From NCBI GenBank assembly GCA_030642525.1, contig DAOWNO010000180.1:1-5124 (forward strand): 5,124 bases of DNA, given 5' to 3'. Positions within the stretch are counted from its first letter, which is position 1. Each line of letters begins with the position of its first letter. Made by a program: the position numbers and the translations under genes. Source of the stretch: Candidatus Aegiribacteria sp. GTDB taxonomy: Bacteria; Fermentibacterota; Fermentibacteria; Fermentibacterales; JCC-6. Under the pieces are notes generated by a model. That model made no database searches. It worked only from the letters and a program-made list of their open reading frames with translations, and was not told where the DNA came from. Shown piece after piece: positions 1-5,124 of the stretch.

Positions 1-2
1 AA

Positions 3-239
3 CCTTCCTGCAATCCCTTCTGCGGCAGTGTTGAGTTCCTTGTAACCGGTGGAGCTGTTTCAGAGCTTTCAGTTTATGATGTAACCGGTCGCCTTGTGGC
101 AGAGATTCCTGTTGCTGATGGAGTAGGATTCTGGAATGGGCATGGTTCCAACAATGACAGGCTTCCCACTGGTGTCTACACTGTCAGTGGTGACGAGGAC
201 TGCGAGCCTGCCGTTGTAACGATGCTTAAAGAGCATTGA
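3..239 (+). CDS. C-terminal end of a secreted/surface protein with a T9SS-type (FlgD-like) sorting domain, 5'-truncated
   Basis: This open frame enters from the left edge and ends at TGA 237-239, leaving 78 residues. The tail has the layout of the C-terminal module found on many secreted proteins of FCB-group bacteria (T9SS C-terminal domain, similar to the FlgD Ig-like fold): an NPF turn near the start of the visible part, then a strand reading VEFLVTGG, the core SELSVYDVTGRLV, a Trp-Asn-Gly turn (FWNG), and LPTGVYTV followed by a last strand (AVVTML) and a short basic end. In known T9SS cargo this module is recognised by the outer-membrane translocon and is often removed or anchored at the surface. 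The passenger domain lies outside the window, so the function of the whole protein is unknown. Two Cys flank the NPF turn and a third lies near the end, which is unusual for the module. The domain type is well supported by pattern; export by T9SS is inferred. Confidence 0.75.
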   Translation, partial: PSCNPFCGSVEFLVTGGAVSELSVYDVTGRLVAEIPVADGVGFWNGHGSNNDRLPTGVYTVSGDEDCEPAVVTMLKEH

Positions 240-257
240 TAATTGTACTCAGGTTTT

Positions 258-286
258 AAAAAGGGCGGAGATTTCTCCCCGCCCTT
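258..286 (-). terminator. Intrinsic terminator of serC, possibly shared by the convergent gene
   Basis: Bases 261-268 (AAGGGCGG) are exactly complementary to 279-286 (CCGCCCTT), giving an 8-bp GC-rich stem with a loop of about ten bases that can pair further (GGAG/CTCC on the minus strand with a small bulge). Read on the minus strand, the stem is followed by five T residues (262 to 258), the usual form of a rho-independent terminator, about 43 bases after the serC stop. On the plus strand the same hairpin lies 22 bases after the left-edge gene but is followed by CATCATG and no T-run, so termination in that direction would be weaker. Confidence 0.75.
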
Positions 287-328
287 CATCATGTTTCGTG
301 AAGATATGATTCTTTACGTGTCCGGAAA

Positions 329-1414
329 CTAATTTGCCGCCATGAACCTCTTCATGAAGTTTACAAGTGCTTCGACACCTTCATACGGCATGGCGTTGTA
401 GATGGATGCTCTGCAGCCGCCGACTGATCTGTGTCCCTTGAGTCCAATAAGGTCGTTCTCTGTGCCTTCAGCGATGAACTTCTTCTCCAGTTCCTCGGTC
501 GGGAGGCGGAATGTGACGTTCATAAGAGATCTGCTTGCAGGGTCGGTTACCGTACACCGGTAATAATCACTGTTCTCGTCCATATATTCGTATAGCAATC
601 CGGCTTTTCTGTTATTTGCGATTTCAACAGCTTCGAGACCGCCCTGCTCCAGGATCCATTTCATTACTTCACCAACGATGTAGACAGGGAAGGAGGGTGG
701 CGTATTGAAAAGGGAATTCTTATCGATATGGGTAGTGTAAGCAAGCATCGTAGGTACTTCCCTGCGTGCTTTCTCAGCCCACGAGCGTTTGATAACTATA
801 GCAGTGACACCGGATGGACCGATATTCTTCTGGGCTCCTGCATAGATAAGCGAGAATTTGCTGAAATTGAGTTTTCTGGACAGGAAATCACTGGACATGT
901 CAGAAACAAGAGGAACATCACCCGTTTGAGGGAAGTTCTTTATCTGAGTGCCTACAAGAGTGTTGTTACTGGTAGTATGAACGTAAGCGGCTCCTGGAGT
1001 GAGATCGAACCGCTTCGGGATGAAGCTGAAGTTCGCGTCTTCACTGCTGGCGGCGATGTTCACATTGCCGAAGAATTTTGCTTCTTTGACTGCTTTCTTC
1101 GACCATCCGCCGGTAACTACATAATCAGCAGTTTTATCTTTCTCAAGGAAGTTGAAAGGAAGGGCGCAGAACTGGGTACTCGCTCCGCCGCCGAGGAAGA
1201 GAACCGCGTAATCGTCATTCGAGAGACCCATGATCTCAAGCATATTTTTCTGAGCCTCGGTGAACATGCTGTCAAAAGCAGCTGACCGATGTGATATCTC
1301 CAAAACAGACATTCCAAGGCCATTGAAATTTACCGCTTCGGTAAAAGATTTTTTGATGACATCGTATGGAAGAATAGCCGGACCTGCGAAGAAATTGTGT
1401 ATGCGCTCTGGCAT
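329..1414 (-). CDS. serC: Phosphoserine aminotransferase SerC
   Basis: This is a PLP-dependent class V aminotransferase that converts 3-phosphohydroxypyruvate and glutamate to O-phosphoserine and 2-oxoglutarate, the second step of serine synthesis in the cytosol; the family also acts in pyridoxal phosphate synthesis in some bacteria. The product is 361 residues, essentially the length of the E. coli enzyme. Visible landmarks: NFFAGPA at the N-terminus, SHR (41-43) for substrate phosphate contact, GGGASTQF (75-82) for cofactor phosphate, Trp104 for ring stacking, TTSNNT (147-152), SDMSSDF (171-177) with the Asp that pairs with the pyridine nitrogen, the Schiff-base lysine in AGAQKNIGPSG (Lys196), and KGHRSVGGCR (326-335) with His328, Arg329 and Arg335 for substrate. 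No key residue is missing. The frame stays open upstream to a GTG at 1537, but the ATG at 1414 follows AGGGAGG by five bases and begins exactly where the family begins. It lies 147 bases downstream of the lptG-like gene on the same strand and ends before a terminator. Confidence 0.97.
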   Translation of the reverse strand: MPERIHNFFAGPAILPYDVIKKSFTEAVNFNGLGMSVLEISHRSAAFDSMFTEAQKNMLEIMGLSNDDYAVLFLGGGASTQFCALPFNFLEKDKTADYVVTGGWSKKAVKEAKFFGNVNIAASSEDANFSFIPKRFDLTPGAAYVHTTSNNTLVGTQIKNFPQTGDVPLVSDMSSDFLSRKLNFSKFSLIYAGAQKNIGPSGVTAIVIKRSWAEKARREVPTMLAYTTHIDKNSLFNTPPSFPVYIVGEVMKWILEQGGLEAVEIANNRKAGLLYEYMDENSDYYRCTVTDPASRSLMNVTFRLPTEELEKKFIAEGTENDLIGLKGHRSVGGCRASIYNAMPYEGVEALVNFMKRFMAAN

Positions 1415-1419
1415 TTCAG

Positions 1420-1426
1420 CCTCCCT
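1420..1426 (-). promoter_or_regulatory. Strong ribosome binding site that fixes the serC start
   Basis: On the minus strand AGGGAGG is followed by CTGAA and then the ATG at 1414, a near-ideal Shine-Dalgarno match and spacing. It decides the start against the longer open frame reaching back to 1537, whose extra 41 residues (rich in His, Phe and Trp) match nothing in the SerC family. Confidence 0.9.
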
Positions 1427-1443
1427 GAATTGAGTAAAGCACC

Positions 1444-1551
1444 ATATGTGTGATTGTCGAATAAGTACGAACAGCTGAAAATATGCAACTTTGAAGTGCC
1501 AATGAGCAAGTGTGCAGTGAAGGGGATGAAGCAACACCCTATATGTGTGAT
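1444..1551. repeat. Pair of 11-base direct repeats flanking the serC upstream region
   Basis: ATATGTGTGAT occurs at 1444-1454 and again at 1541-1551 on the plus strand (ATCACACATAT on the minus strand), start to start 97 bases apart. The two copies bracket almost the entire gap between the lptG-like gene and serC. They could be paired binding sites for a regulator or a chance pair; no function is shown by the sequence. Confidence 0.5.
1480..1509 (-). promoter_or_regulatory. Weak candidate sigma-70-like promoter for serC
   Basis: In the 147-base gap between the lptG-like gene and serC, the minus strand has TTGCTC (1509-1504), an 18-base spacer and CATATT (1485-1480). The first matches three and the second four of the six consensus positions. 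Transcription would start near 1473, leaving a leader of roughly 58 bases with the strong ribosome binding site. The match is modest, and serC may instead be read through from lptFG, since no terminator hairpin is evident in the gap. Confidence 0.25.
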
Positions 1552-1561
1552 ATCCCGGGAG

Positions 1562-2653
1562 TTATGCTCTTGATGCCCTCGTAAGAAGGAATAATCCAAG
1601 TGCGACAAAAACTATTTCAGCAACGCTTGCAGCGAGAAGCGGAGGAAGCGCTCCCTTGTGTCCGAGAGTCTGGCCAAAACGGAGCAGCGAGAAGAAGATG
1701 AAAGCAAGAAGAATTGCAAGACCGATGCTGGACGCTTTGCCGCTTCGAGGATTTCTCAGTGCAAGCGGCGCACCGACCATTACCATGATCAGATTGGATA
1801 AGGGGAAAAGGATCTTCAGGTAGAATTCCACCATGTCTCCTCTGGAGTCGCCGCCTGCTGCGTCCACCATCTGGATGTAGTTCCACAGTTCAATGAAATT
1901 CATCTCCTGGGGAGCCTTCTGTCTTGAGCCGAAATCCTTTGGAGTCTCAGTAATTCCGGGAAGCGGGAGAGAATCTGAAGTAATGTAGACAAGGGCTCCG
2001 GATGGACCGAAGACTCTGTCAACAATTCCTATTCCGGTCCAGAGTGTGTCACACCAGATCATTCTGTCCATATCAAGCCGCCTGGTGATTCTGGAACTGT
2101 CATCGAACCATTCAACTGTTACATCCGTCAGCGTTTCTGTTTCACCGTTAAAAAAACCTATATCGAGAATAGCGCCGCCGGGAGATCTGTGCGCAAACCC
2201 GCTTCTTCTGGCGTAATTTATCGGTTCCTGGCCATCTATCTGCACTCGCTTAACCTGGCTCTGCTGATAGATTGCATTTGATACTATGAAATCTCCCACT
2301 CCGAGTTCGAACAGAGATGCGAGAGCGCCGACGAGAAACAGGGGAAGGAATATTCTGGGAATGCTGATACCAGCGGCACGCATTGCCACGAGTTCGTTTC
2401 TTCGGGAAAGCGATGAAATCAGAAAAAGGGAACTCAGAAGAACCGCGACGGGTAGAACAAGCACGATAATGTAAGGCAGACCATAGAAGTAATACTCCAG
2501 GAAAATCCCGGGAGACACATCTTTGTCAACCCACCTTGTGAAATGATCGAAAGCGTCAACACTGACAAAGATCACGATAAAGGAAGATACTGCAACAATA
2601 ATCATCTTTATGAATCGAGAAGCGAGATATATGTCCAGTTTTCGCACATTCAT
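1562..2653 (-). CDS. lptG: LptG-like permease subunit of the LPS export transporter (YjgP/YjgQ family)
   Basis: LptG pairs with LptF in the inner membrane and, powered by LptB, extracts LPS and passes it to the periplasmic Lpt bridge. The 363-residue product has the family's usual length and layout: an N-terminal amphipathic start (KLDIYLASRF), TM1 about 14-36, TM2 about 56-80, a cytosolic coupling helix with RRNELVAMRAAGIS (84-97) that docks on LptB, TM3 about 101-122, a periplasmic beta domain about 123-278 (LDIGFFNG, TDVTVEWFD), then TM4-TM6 about 280-300, 308-328 and 335-358. The block EFYLKILFPLSNLIM opening TM4 and FSLLRFGQTLG with GALPP before TM6 are typical of the family. Its ATG overlaps the stop of the upstream lptF-like gene (ATGA, 2650-2653) and has no clear ribosome binding site, which suggests translational coupling. 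Assignment as LptG rather than LptF rests on length, sequence style and second position in the pair; the family itself is certain. Confidence 0.9.
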   Translation of the reverse strand: MNVRKLDIYLASRFIKMIIVAVSSFIVIFVSVDAFDHFTRWVDKDVSPGIFLEYYFYGLPYIIVLVLPVAVLLSSLFLISSLSRRNELVAMRAAGISIPRIFLPLFLVGALASLFELGVGDFIVSNAIYQQSQVKRVQIDGQEPINYARRSGFAHRSPGGAILDIGFFNGETETLTDVTVEWFDDSSRITRRLDMDRMIWCDTLWTGIGIVDRVFGPSGALVYITSDSLPLPGITETPKDFGSRQKAPQEMNFIELWNYIQMVDAAGGDSRGDMVEFYLKILFPLSNLIMVMVGAPLALRNPRSGKASSIGLAILLAFIFFSLLRFGQTLGHKGALPPLLAASVAEIVFVALGLFLLTRASRA

Positions 2654-4062
2654 CGGTCTGCCACGCTTCGGCTGGATTTGCCGATACCGTTTCGGCGGAA
2701 CCTGCCGGCGAACGCTGCCATTCCCGAGACCACTCTCTCGATTGGAATCGGGTTACCCTCATGAAGGCTTCGCGAAGTCAGGATAACCCCGAATACGCCA
2801 ATAATTATATTCGGCAGCCACATCGAAAGAAAAGGCGACATCATTCTTCTGTCAGCGAGATGCTCACCCGCGATAAGAAAGAGATAGTAGACAAGAATCA
2901 CAAGCAGGCTGACTCCAAGCGCAATACCTGCGCTGCCCTTGCGGGTGGAGAGACCCAGCGGTACGCCAAGCAGTACAAAAACAATGCATGCGAAAGGAAT
3001 TGAATACTTCTTTTCTATTTCCACGCGGTATCGGCTGATACTTCTCTGGACCGAGGCTTTCCTGTCGACCAGTATTCTCAGATTGGATGCATGCTGGACA
3101 AGGAAGTTCCTGGCTATATTGAACCTCGTGCGGTCATCCAGACTGTCAGGAGGGGGGAATACTCCAGCTCTTCCGGATGTCATCGAGGAATCAGCGAGAA
3201 GTGCCAGAAGAGGCGCGCTCCCGGTGATCCTCAGGGAATCCGTCAGAGCGGCTGACTGTTTTTTAAGCGAATCTACAAGAGATCTCATCTGAGATGCTGA
3301 AAGCTCTCTGTCTCCTCTGTTATTTCTGTCCTGTCTGATAAGCTCTTCCGAGCGCGTTATCTCGACAGTATAGGTCAAGAAATCGAGTTTTCTGTACTCT
3401 CCTGTTTCTGACAGTTCGTGCATCTGTCCATCATTGAGTACCAGGCGGAATCGATTCGCGGATACAGGTTCCATACGGCCTTTAAGCGCTGTGATTGTTC
3501 TTCCGTTTGTACCTGGTACCCGTTCATGTATCACCACATTTTCCAGGTCGCCTGTCAGATCATCCTTGTCACTGACGATTATTCTGTAATTATCGATATC
3601 ATCGACGAATATACCGGGGATGATCTTGGCAGCCGGGCGCATGGTGCCTATATCGAGGAGCAGGTTCTTGGCCAGGTGATTCGCGTCCGGAAGGACGTAG
3701 TTGTTGAAAAGAACCATTACAGAAGAAAGGATCAGAGCGGCAAGCATCAAAGGTTTCAGTAAGGTGAATATGCTGATGCCGGAAGCTTTCATAGCAGTTA
3801 CTTCCAGATCTGATTCCATTCGGCCTACAGCCATCAGGACGCCTGCAAGTACACCCATCGGTACTACAACGGCAACCATTGAAGGAAGGAGCAGCAGGAA
3901 TACCTCAATAACTGTTCTGACGGGTACGCCCTTGCTGACTATCATGTCGAGAAGGTCGAGCAGTTTATCAAGCAGCATCACGAAAGTGAATATGCCCGCT
4001 GATATCAGAAAGGGAGGAAAGAACTCCCGCAATGTGTAAACTTGCAGCTTTTTCATATACAT
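2650..4062 (-). CDS. lptF: LptF-like permease subunit of the LPS export transporter, with enlarged periplasmic domain
   Basis: This is the second YjgP/YjgQ-family membrane subunit, expected to form LptB2FG with the adjacent lptG product. The product is 470 residues from the chosen ATG, about 100 longer than E. coli LptF. Visible layout: TM1 about 14-35, TM2 about 50-74, cytosolic coupling helix with GRMESDLEVTAMKASGIS (80-97), TM3 about 101-122, periplasmic region about 123-352, TM4 about 355-372 (CIVFVLLGVPLGL), TM5 377-399, TM6 410-430, and a basic cytosolic tail of about 40 residues. The first half of the periplasmic region is the usual beta domain; the second half (about 250-350) is polar, Ser/Leu-rich and probably helical, and accounts for the extra length. 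Starts: ATG 4062 (MYMKKL) sits 11 bases after GAAGG (4078-4074); ATG 4056 (MKKLQVY) is an equally family-like start; the frame is open to 4101 but those residues look non-coding. The gene overlaps lptG by four bases. Confidence 0.9.
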   Translation of the reverse strand: MYMKKLQVYTLREFFPPFLISAGIFTFVMLLDKLLDLLDMIVSKGVPVRTVIEVFLLLLPSMVAVVVPMGVLAGVLMAVGRMESDLEVTAMKASGISIFTLLKPLMLAALILSSVMVLFNNYVLPDANHLAKNLLLDIGTMRPAAKIIPGIFVDDIDNYRIIVSDKDDLTGDLENVVIHERVPGTNGRTITALKGRMEPVSANRFRLVLNDGQMHELSETGEYRKLDFLTYTVEITRSEELIRQDRNNRGDRELSASQMRSLVDSLKKQSAALTDSLRITGSAPLLALLADSSMTSGRAGVFPPPDSLDDRTRFNIARNFLVQHASNLRILVDRKASVQRSISRYRVEIEKKYSIPFACIVFVLLGVPLGLSTRKGSAGIALGVSLLVILVYYLFLIAGEHLADRRMMSPFLSMWLPNIIIGVFGVILTSRSLHEGNPIPIERVVSGMAAFAGRFRRNGIGKSSRSVADR

Positions 4063-4065
4063 CTC

Positions 4066-4093
4066 ATTATAGGCCTTCAGGAATTTTCGACAA
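4066..4093 (-). promoter_or_regulatory. Candidate promoter P2 of lptF, abutting the start codon
   Basis: The minus strand carries an exact TATAAT (4071-4066), preceded by a 16-base spacer and TTGTCG (4093-4088), which matches four of six -35 positions. Transcription would begin near 4060-4058, within or just before the ATG codons at 4062 and 4056, giving a leaderless or nearly leaderless message starting at MKKL. The base match is good, but use of this promoter is inferred only. Confidence 0.4.
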
Positions 4094-4100
4094 CATGACA

Positions 4101-4129
4101 ATTATACCGATTGGTTCAGCTCTTTCCAC
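4101..4129 (-). promoter_or_regulatory. Candidate promoter P1 of lptF
   Basis: A second exact TATAAT lies on the minus strand at 4106-4101, 35 bases upstream of the first. A hexamer 17 bases before it, GTGGAA (4129-4124), matches only half of the -35 consensus. A start near 4095 would give a leader of about 33-39 bases that includes the GAAGG ribosome binding site, so this is the more conventional of the two lptF promoter candidates. Confidence 0.4.
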
Positions 4130-4173
4130 ACACGAATGGGAACCCTGATCTAACCGGAGAGTAGAATCCAGAA

Positions 4174-5124
4174 ATGAAAATAAAAACCACAGTTCTGCCA
4201 TACCTGTTTTTGCTGGTGATTGCTGTTTCTGCTGTTGCAGGGGTGGGTATACGCATGCCTCTGCTTATTCCGCGGTATCCCTGGGAAACTGAGCGATCCC
4301 GCTTTGTACTTGTGGAACCGGGTGTTTCATGGCGTCTTCTGCATTCAGTCAGAAGTGATTTTCTTTCATGGCGCCTGTTCTATGGTGATATTCCTGTATC
4401 CCGCATGGGCTGTTTCCCTCTTGGCGAACTTAATGATCGCACAATCGAGTGGTCTCTCCGTAACAGCTGGCTGAGCGTGAACAGGACCTCCTGTCTGAGG
4501 ACCGCGAGAGAACAGGGTTCTCTGGTGCCGACAATCTACCTGCCGATCGATATGCCTCCTATACTGGCCGGAGCAATTGGAGAGGGCGGTCAGATAGATA
4601 TCAGCGGGTATCAGAAGATCACGCTCTCAGGTATAACTCATTACAGACCGAATGCGGTTGAGCAGGAAGGTCAGAGCCAATCGTTATTTCCCGATCTCAA
4701 GATGGAGCAGCAGCTCAGAGTACAGCTTGAAGGTACGATTGGAGAGAAGATTCATGTAGATGTTGATCACGACAGCGAGAGGAGTATGGGACCTCAGAGC
4801 AGCCTCAGTCTCAGGTACGAAGGATACGAAGACGAAATCATTCAGAGAATAGATATGGGTGATATCAGTCTTTCCATCACAGGTCCGGAATTCGTCTCGT
4901 ACAGTATTCCGCATCAGGGGCTGTTCGGCGCCAAGATCATCGCACAGGTGGGGCCTGTTGAGATCACAACAATTGCGAGCAGGCAGGCAGGATCAACTGA
5001 ATCCTCTGAATTCGTAGGTCAGGCAACACTGGTCGCGGACAGCATTCTGGATATTCACCCCGCTAATAACTACTTCTTTCTCACGTCACCGGATTCTCTT
5101 CCTCAGCCACAGATTGCTTTTATT
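4174..5124 (+). CDS. SprA/Sov-like T9SS outer-membrane translocon, N-terminal 317 residues (3'-truncated)
   Basis: In Bacteroidota, SprA (Sov) is the very large outer-membrane barrel through which T9SS cargo crosses; those proteins exceed 2000 residues, so most of this gene lies beyond the right edge. The visible part starts with a signal peptide (basic MKIK, hydrophobic LPYLFLLVIAVSAV, likely cleavage after an Ala near 20-22). Residues 23-125 are not recognised block by block. From about 127 the SprA N-terminal pattern appears: a Pro-rich lead into GEGGQIDISGYQKITLSG (136-153), FPDLKMEQQLRVQLEGTIGEKI (172-193) and DVDHDSE (197-203), then SSLSLRYEGYEDEIIQ (209-224) with IDMGDISLSITG (227-238), HQGLFGAKIIAQVG (247-260), ITTIASRQAG (264-273), and ANNYFFLTS (297-305). 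In SprA proteins the same order occurs: GTIGDK, YEGKEDEI, EAGNVSLPLTG, SLFGIK, and a Gln-x-Gly block. ATG 4174 is the first possible ATG start, because an in-frame TAG lies at 4162-4164. Family assignment is by remembered pattern, not alignment. Confidence 0.82.
   Translation, partial: MKIKTTVLPYLFLLVIAVSAVAGVGIRMPLLIPRYPWETERSRFVLVEPGVSWRLLHSVRSDFLSWRLFYGDIPVSRMGCFPLGELNDRTIEWSLRNSWLSVNRTSCLRTAREQGSLVPTIYLPIDMPPILAGAIGEGGQIDISGYQKITLSGITHYRPNAVEQEGQSQSLFPDLKMEQQLRVQLEGTIGEKIHVDVDHDSERSMGPQSSLSLRYEGYEDEIIQRIDMGDISLSITGPEFVSYSIPHQGLFGAKIIAQVGPVEITTIASRQAGSTESSEFVGQATLVADSILDIHPANNYFFLTSPDSLPQPQIAFI

Larger units (their letters stand above)
4063..4173. other. Divergent intergenic region between lptF and the sprA-like gene
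   Basis: These 111 bases separate two divergently transcribed envelope genes and must hold the signals for both. Two TATAAT boxes face lptF. On the plus strand no convincing -35/-10 pair was found for the sprA-like gene; a purine stretch GGAGAG (4156-4161) is the only ribosome-binding-site candidate, 12 bases before its ATG. No clear dyad operator was seen. Confidence 0.6.

Noticed and set aside
728..1285. Plus-strand open frame of 185 codons opposite serC
   Set aside because: It is antisense to a fully conserved gene, its residues do not form a recognisable domain, and no ribosome binding site was seen; it is a coding shadow.
1415..1537. N-terminal extension of SerC by 41 residues to a GTG start at 1537
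   Set aside because: The extra residues match nothing in the family, the GTG has no ribosome binding site, and ATG 1414 has AGGGAGG at ideal spacing and begins at the normal SerC N-terminus.
1415..1561. Riboswitch or attenuator leader upstream of serC
   Set aside because: No convincing stem-loop set, T-run or known riboswitch core was seen; only a short TCCCGGGA palindrome at 1553-1560 and the direct repeats.
2939..4039. Several plus-strand open frames of 112-117 codons opposite lptF
   Set aside because: They overlap a well-supported membrane protein gene on the other strand, are low-complexity Arg/Ser-rich, and overlap each other in different frames.
4063..4102. LptF start at 4100-4101 (longer frame)
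   Set aside because: The additional 13 residues (Cys- and Lys-rich) are not family-like, would run through a TATAAT box, and lack a good ribosome binding site.
4220..4474. Plus-strand 84-codon open frame in another frame of the sprA-like gene
   Set aside because: It overlaps the signal-peptide-bearing frame that continues open to the window edge and carries the SprA pattern.
4684..4914. Minus-strand open frame of 76 codons inside the sprA-like gene
   Set aside because: The plus strand here encodes the best-conserved SprA blocks; the reverse frame has no recognisable content.
1..5124. Mobile element, CRISPR array, tRNA or defence system
   Set aside because: No terminal inverted repeats, transposase or integrase motifs, regularly spaced repeats or tRNA-like folds were seen; the window is almost fully occupied by recognisable envelope and metabolic genes.

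Overview
The window looks like a chromosomal segment of a Gram-negative bacterium with an outer membrane, probably from the FCB superphylum (Bacteroidota, Fibrobacterota, Gemmatimonadota and related candidate phyla). Three things point there: a truncated gene at the right edge that reads as the N-terminal part of a SprA/Sov-type type IX secretion (T9SS) translocon, a truncated gene at the left edge ending in a T9SS/FlgD-like C-terminal sorting module, and a YjgP/YjgQ (LptF/LptG) pair for LPS export. Base composition is roughly balanced. No mobile element, tRNA, rRNA or CRISPR array is visible. The phylum is an inference and cannot be fixed from this stretch alone.

Layout, left to right. Bases 3-239 (+) are the last 78 codons of a probable secreted or surface protein. 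A GC-rich hairpin at about 258-286 separates it from the convergent gene and is best oriented to terminate the minus-strand transcript. Three genes then run leftwards on the minus strand: lptF-like (4062 to 2650), lptG-like (2653 to 1562, start overlapping the lptF stop by 4 bases) and, after a 147-base gap, serC (1414 to 329). The gap carries a weak promoter candidate and an 11-base direct repeat. To the right, a 111-base divergent intergenic region (4063-4173) holds two exact TATAAT boxes facing lptF. The sprA/sov-like gene starts at 4174 (+) and runs off the right edge after 317 codons.

Functional reading. LptF and LptG would be the two membrane subunits of the LptB2FG transporter that extracts LPS from the inner membrane; the ATPase LptB and the rest of the Lpt bridge are not in the window. 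The divergent gene would encode the giant outer-membrane pore of a T9SS, and the left-edge gene looks like a cargo of such a system, so both ends of the window concern envelope and secretion. SerC is a housekeeping phosphoserine aminotransferase with all expected active-site residues. The most notable content is the T9SS translocon-like gene next to lptFG; nothing seen requires a wholly new system.
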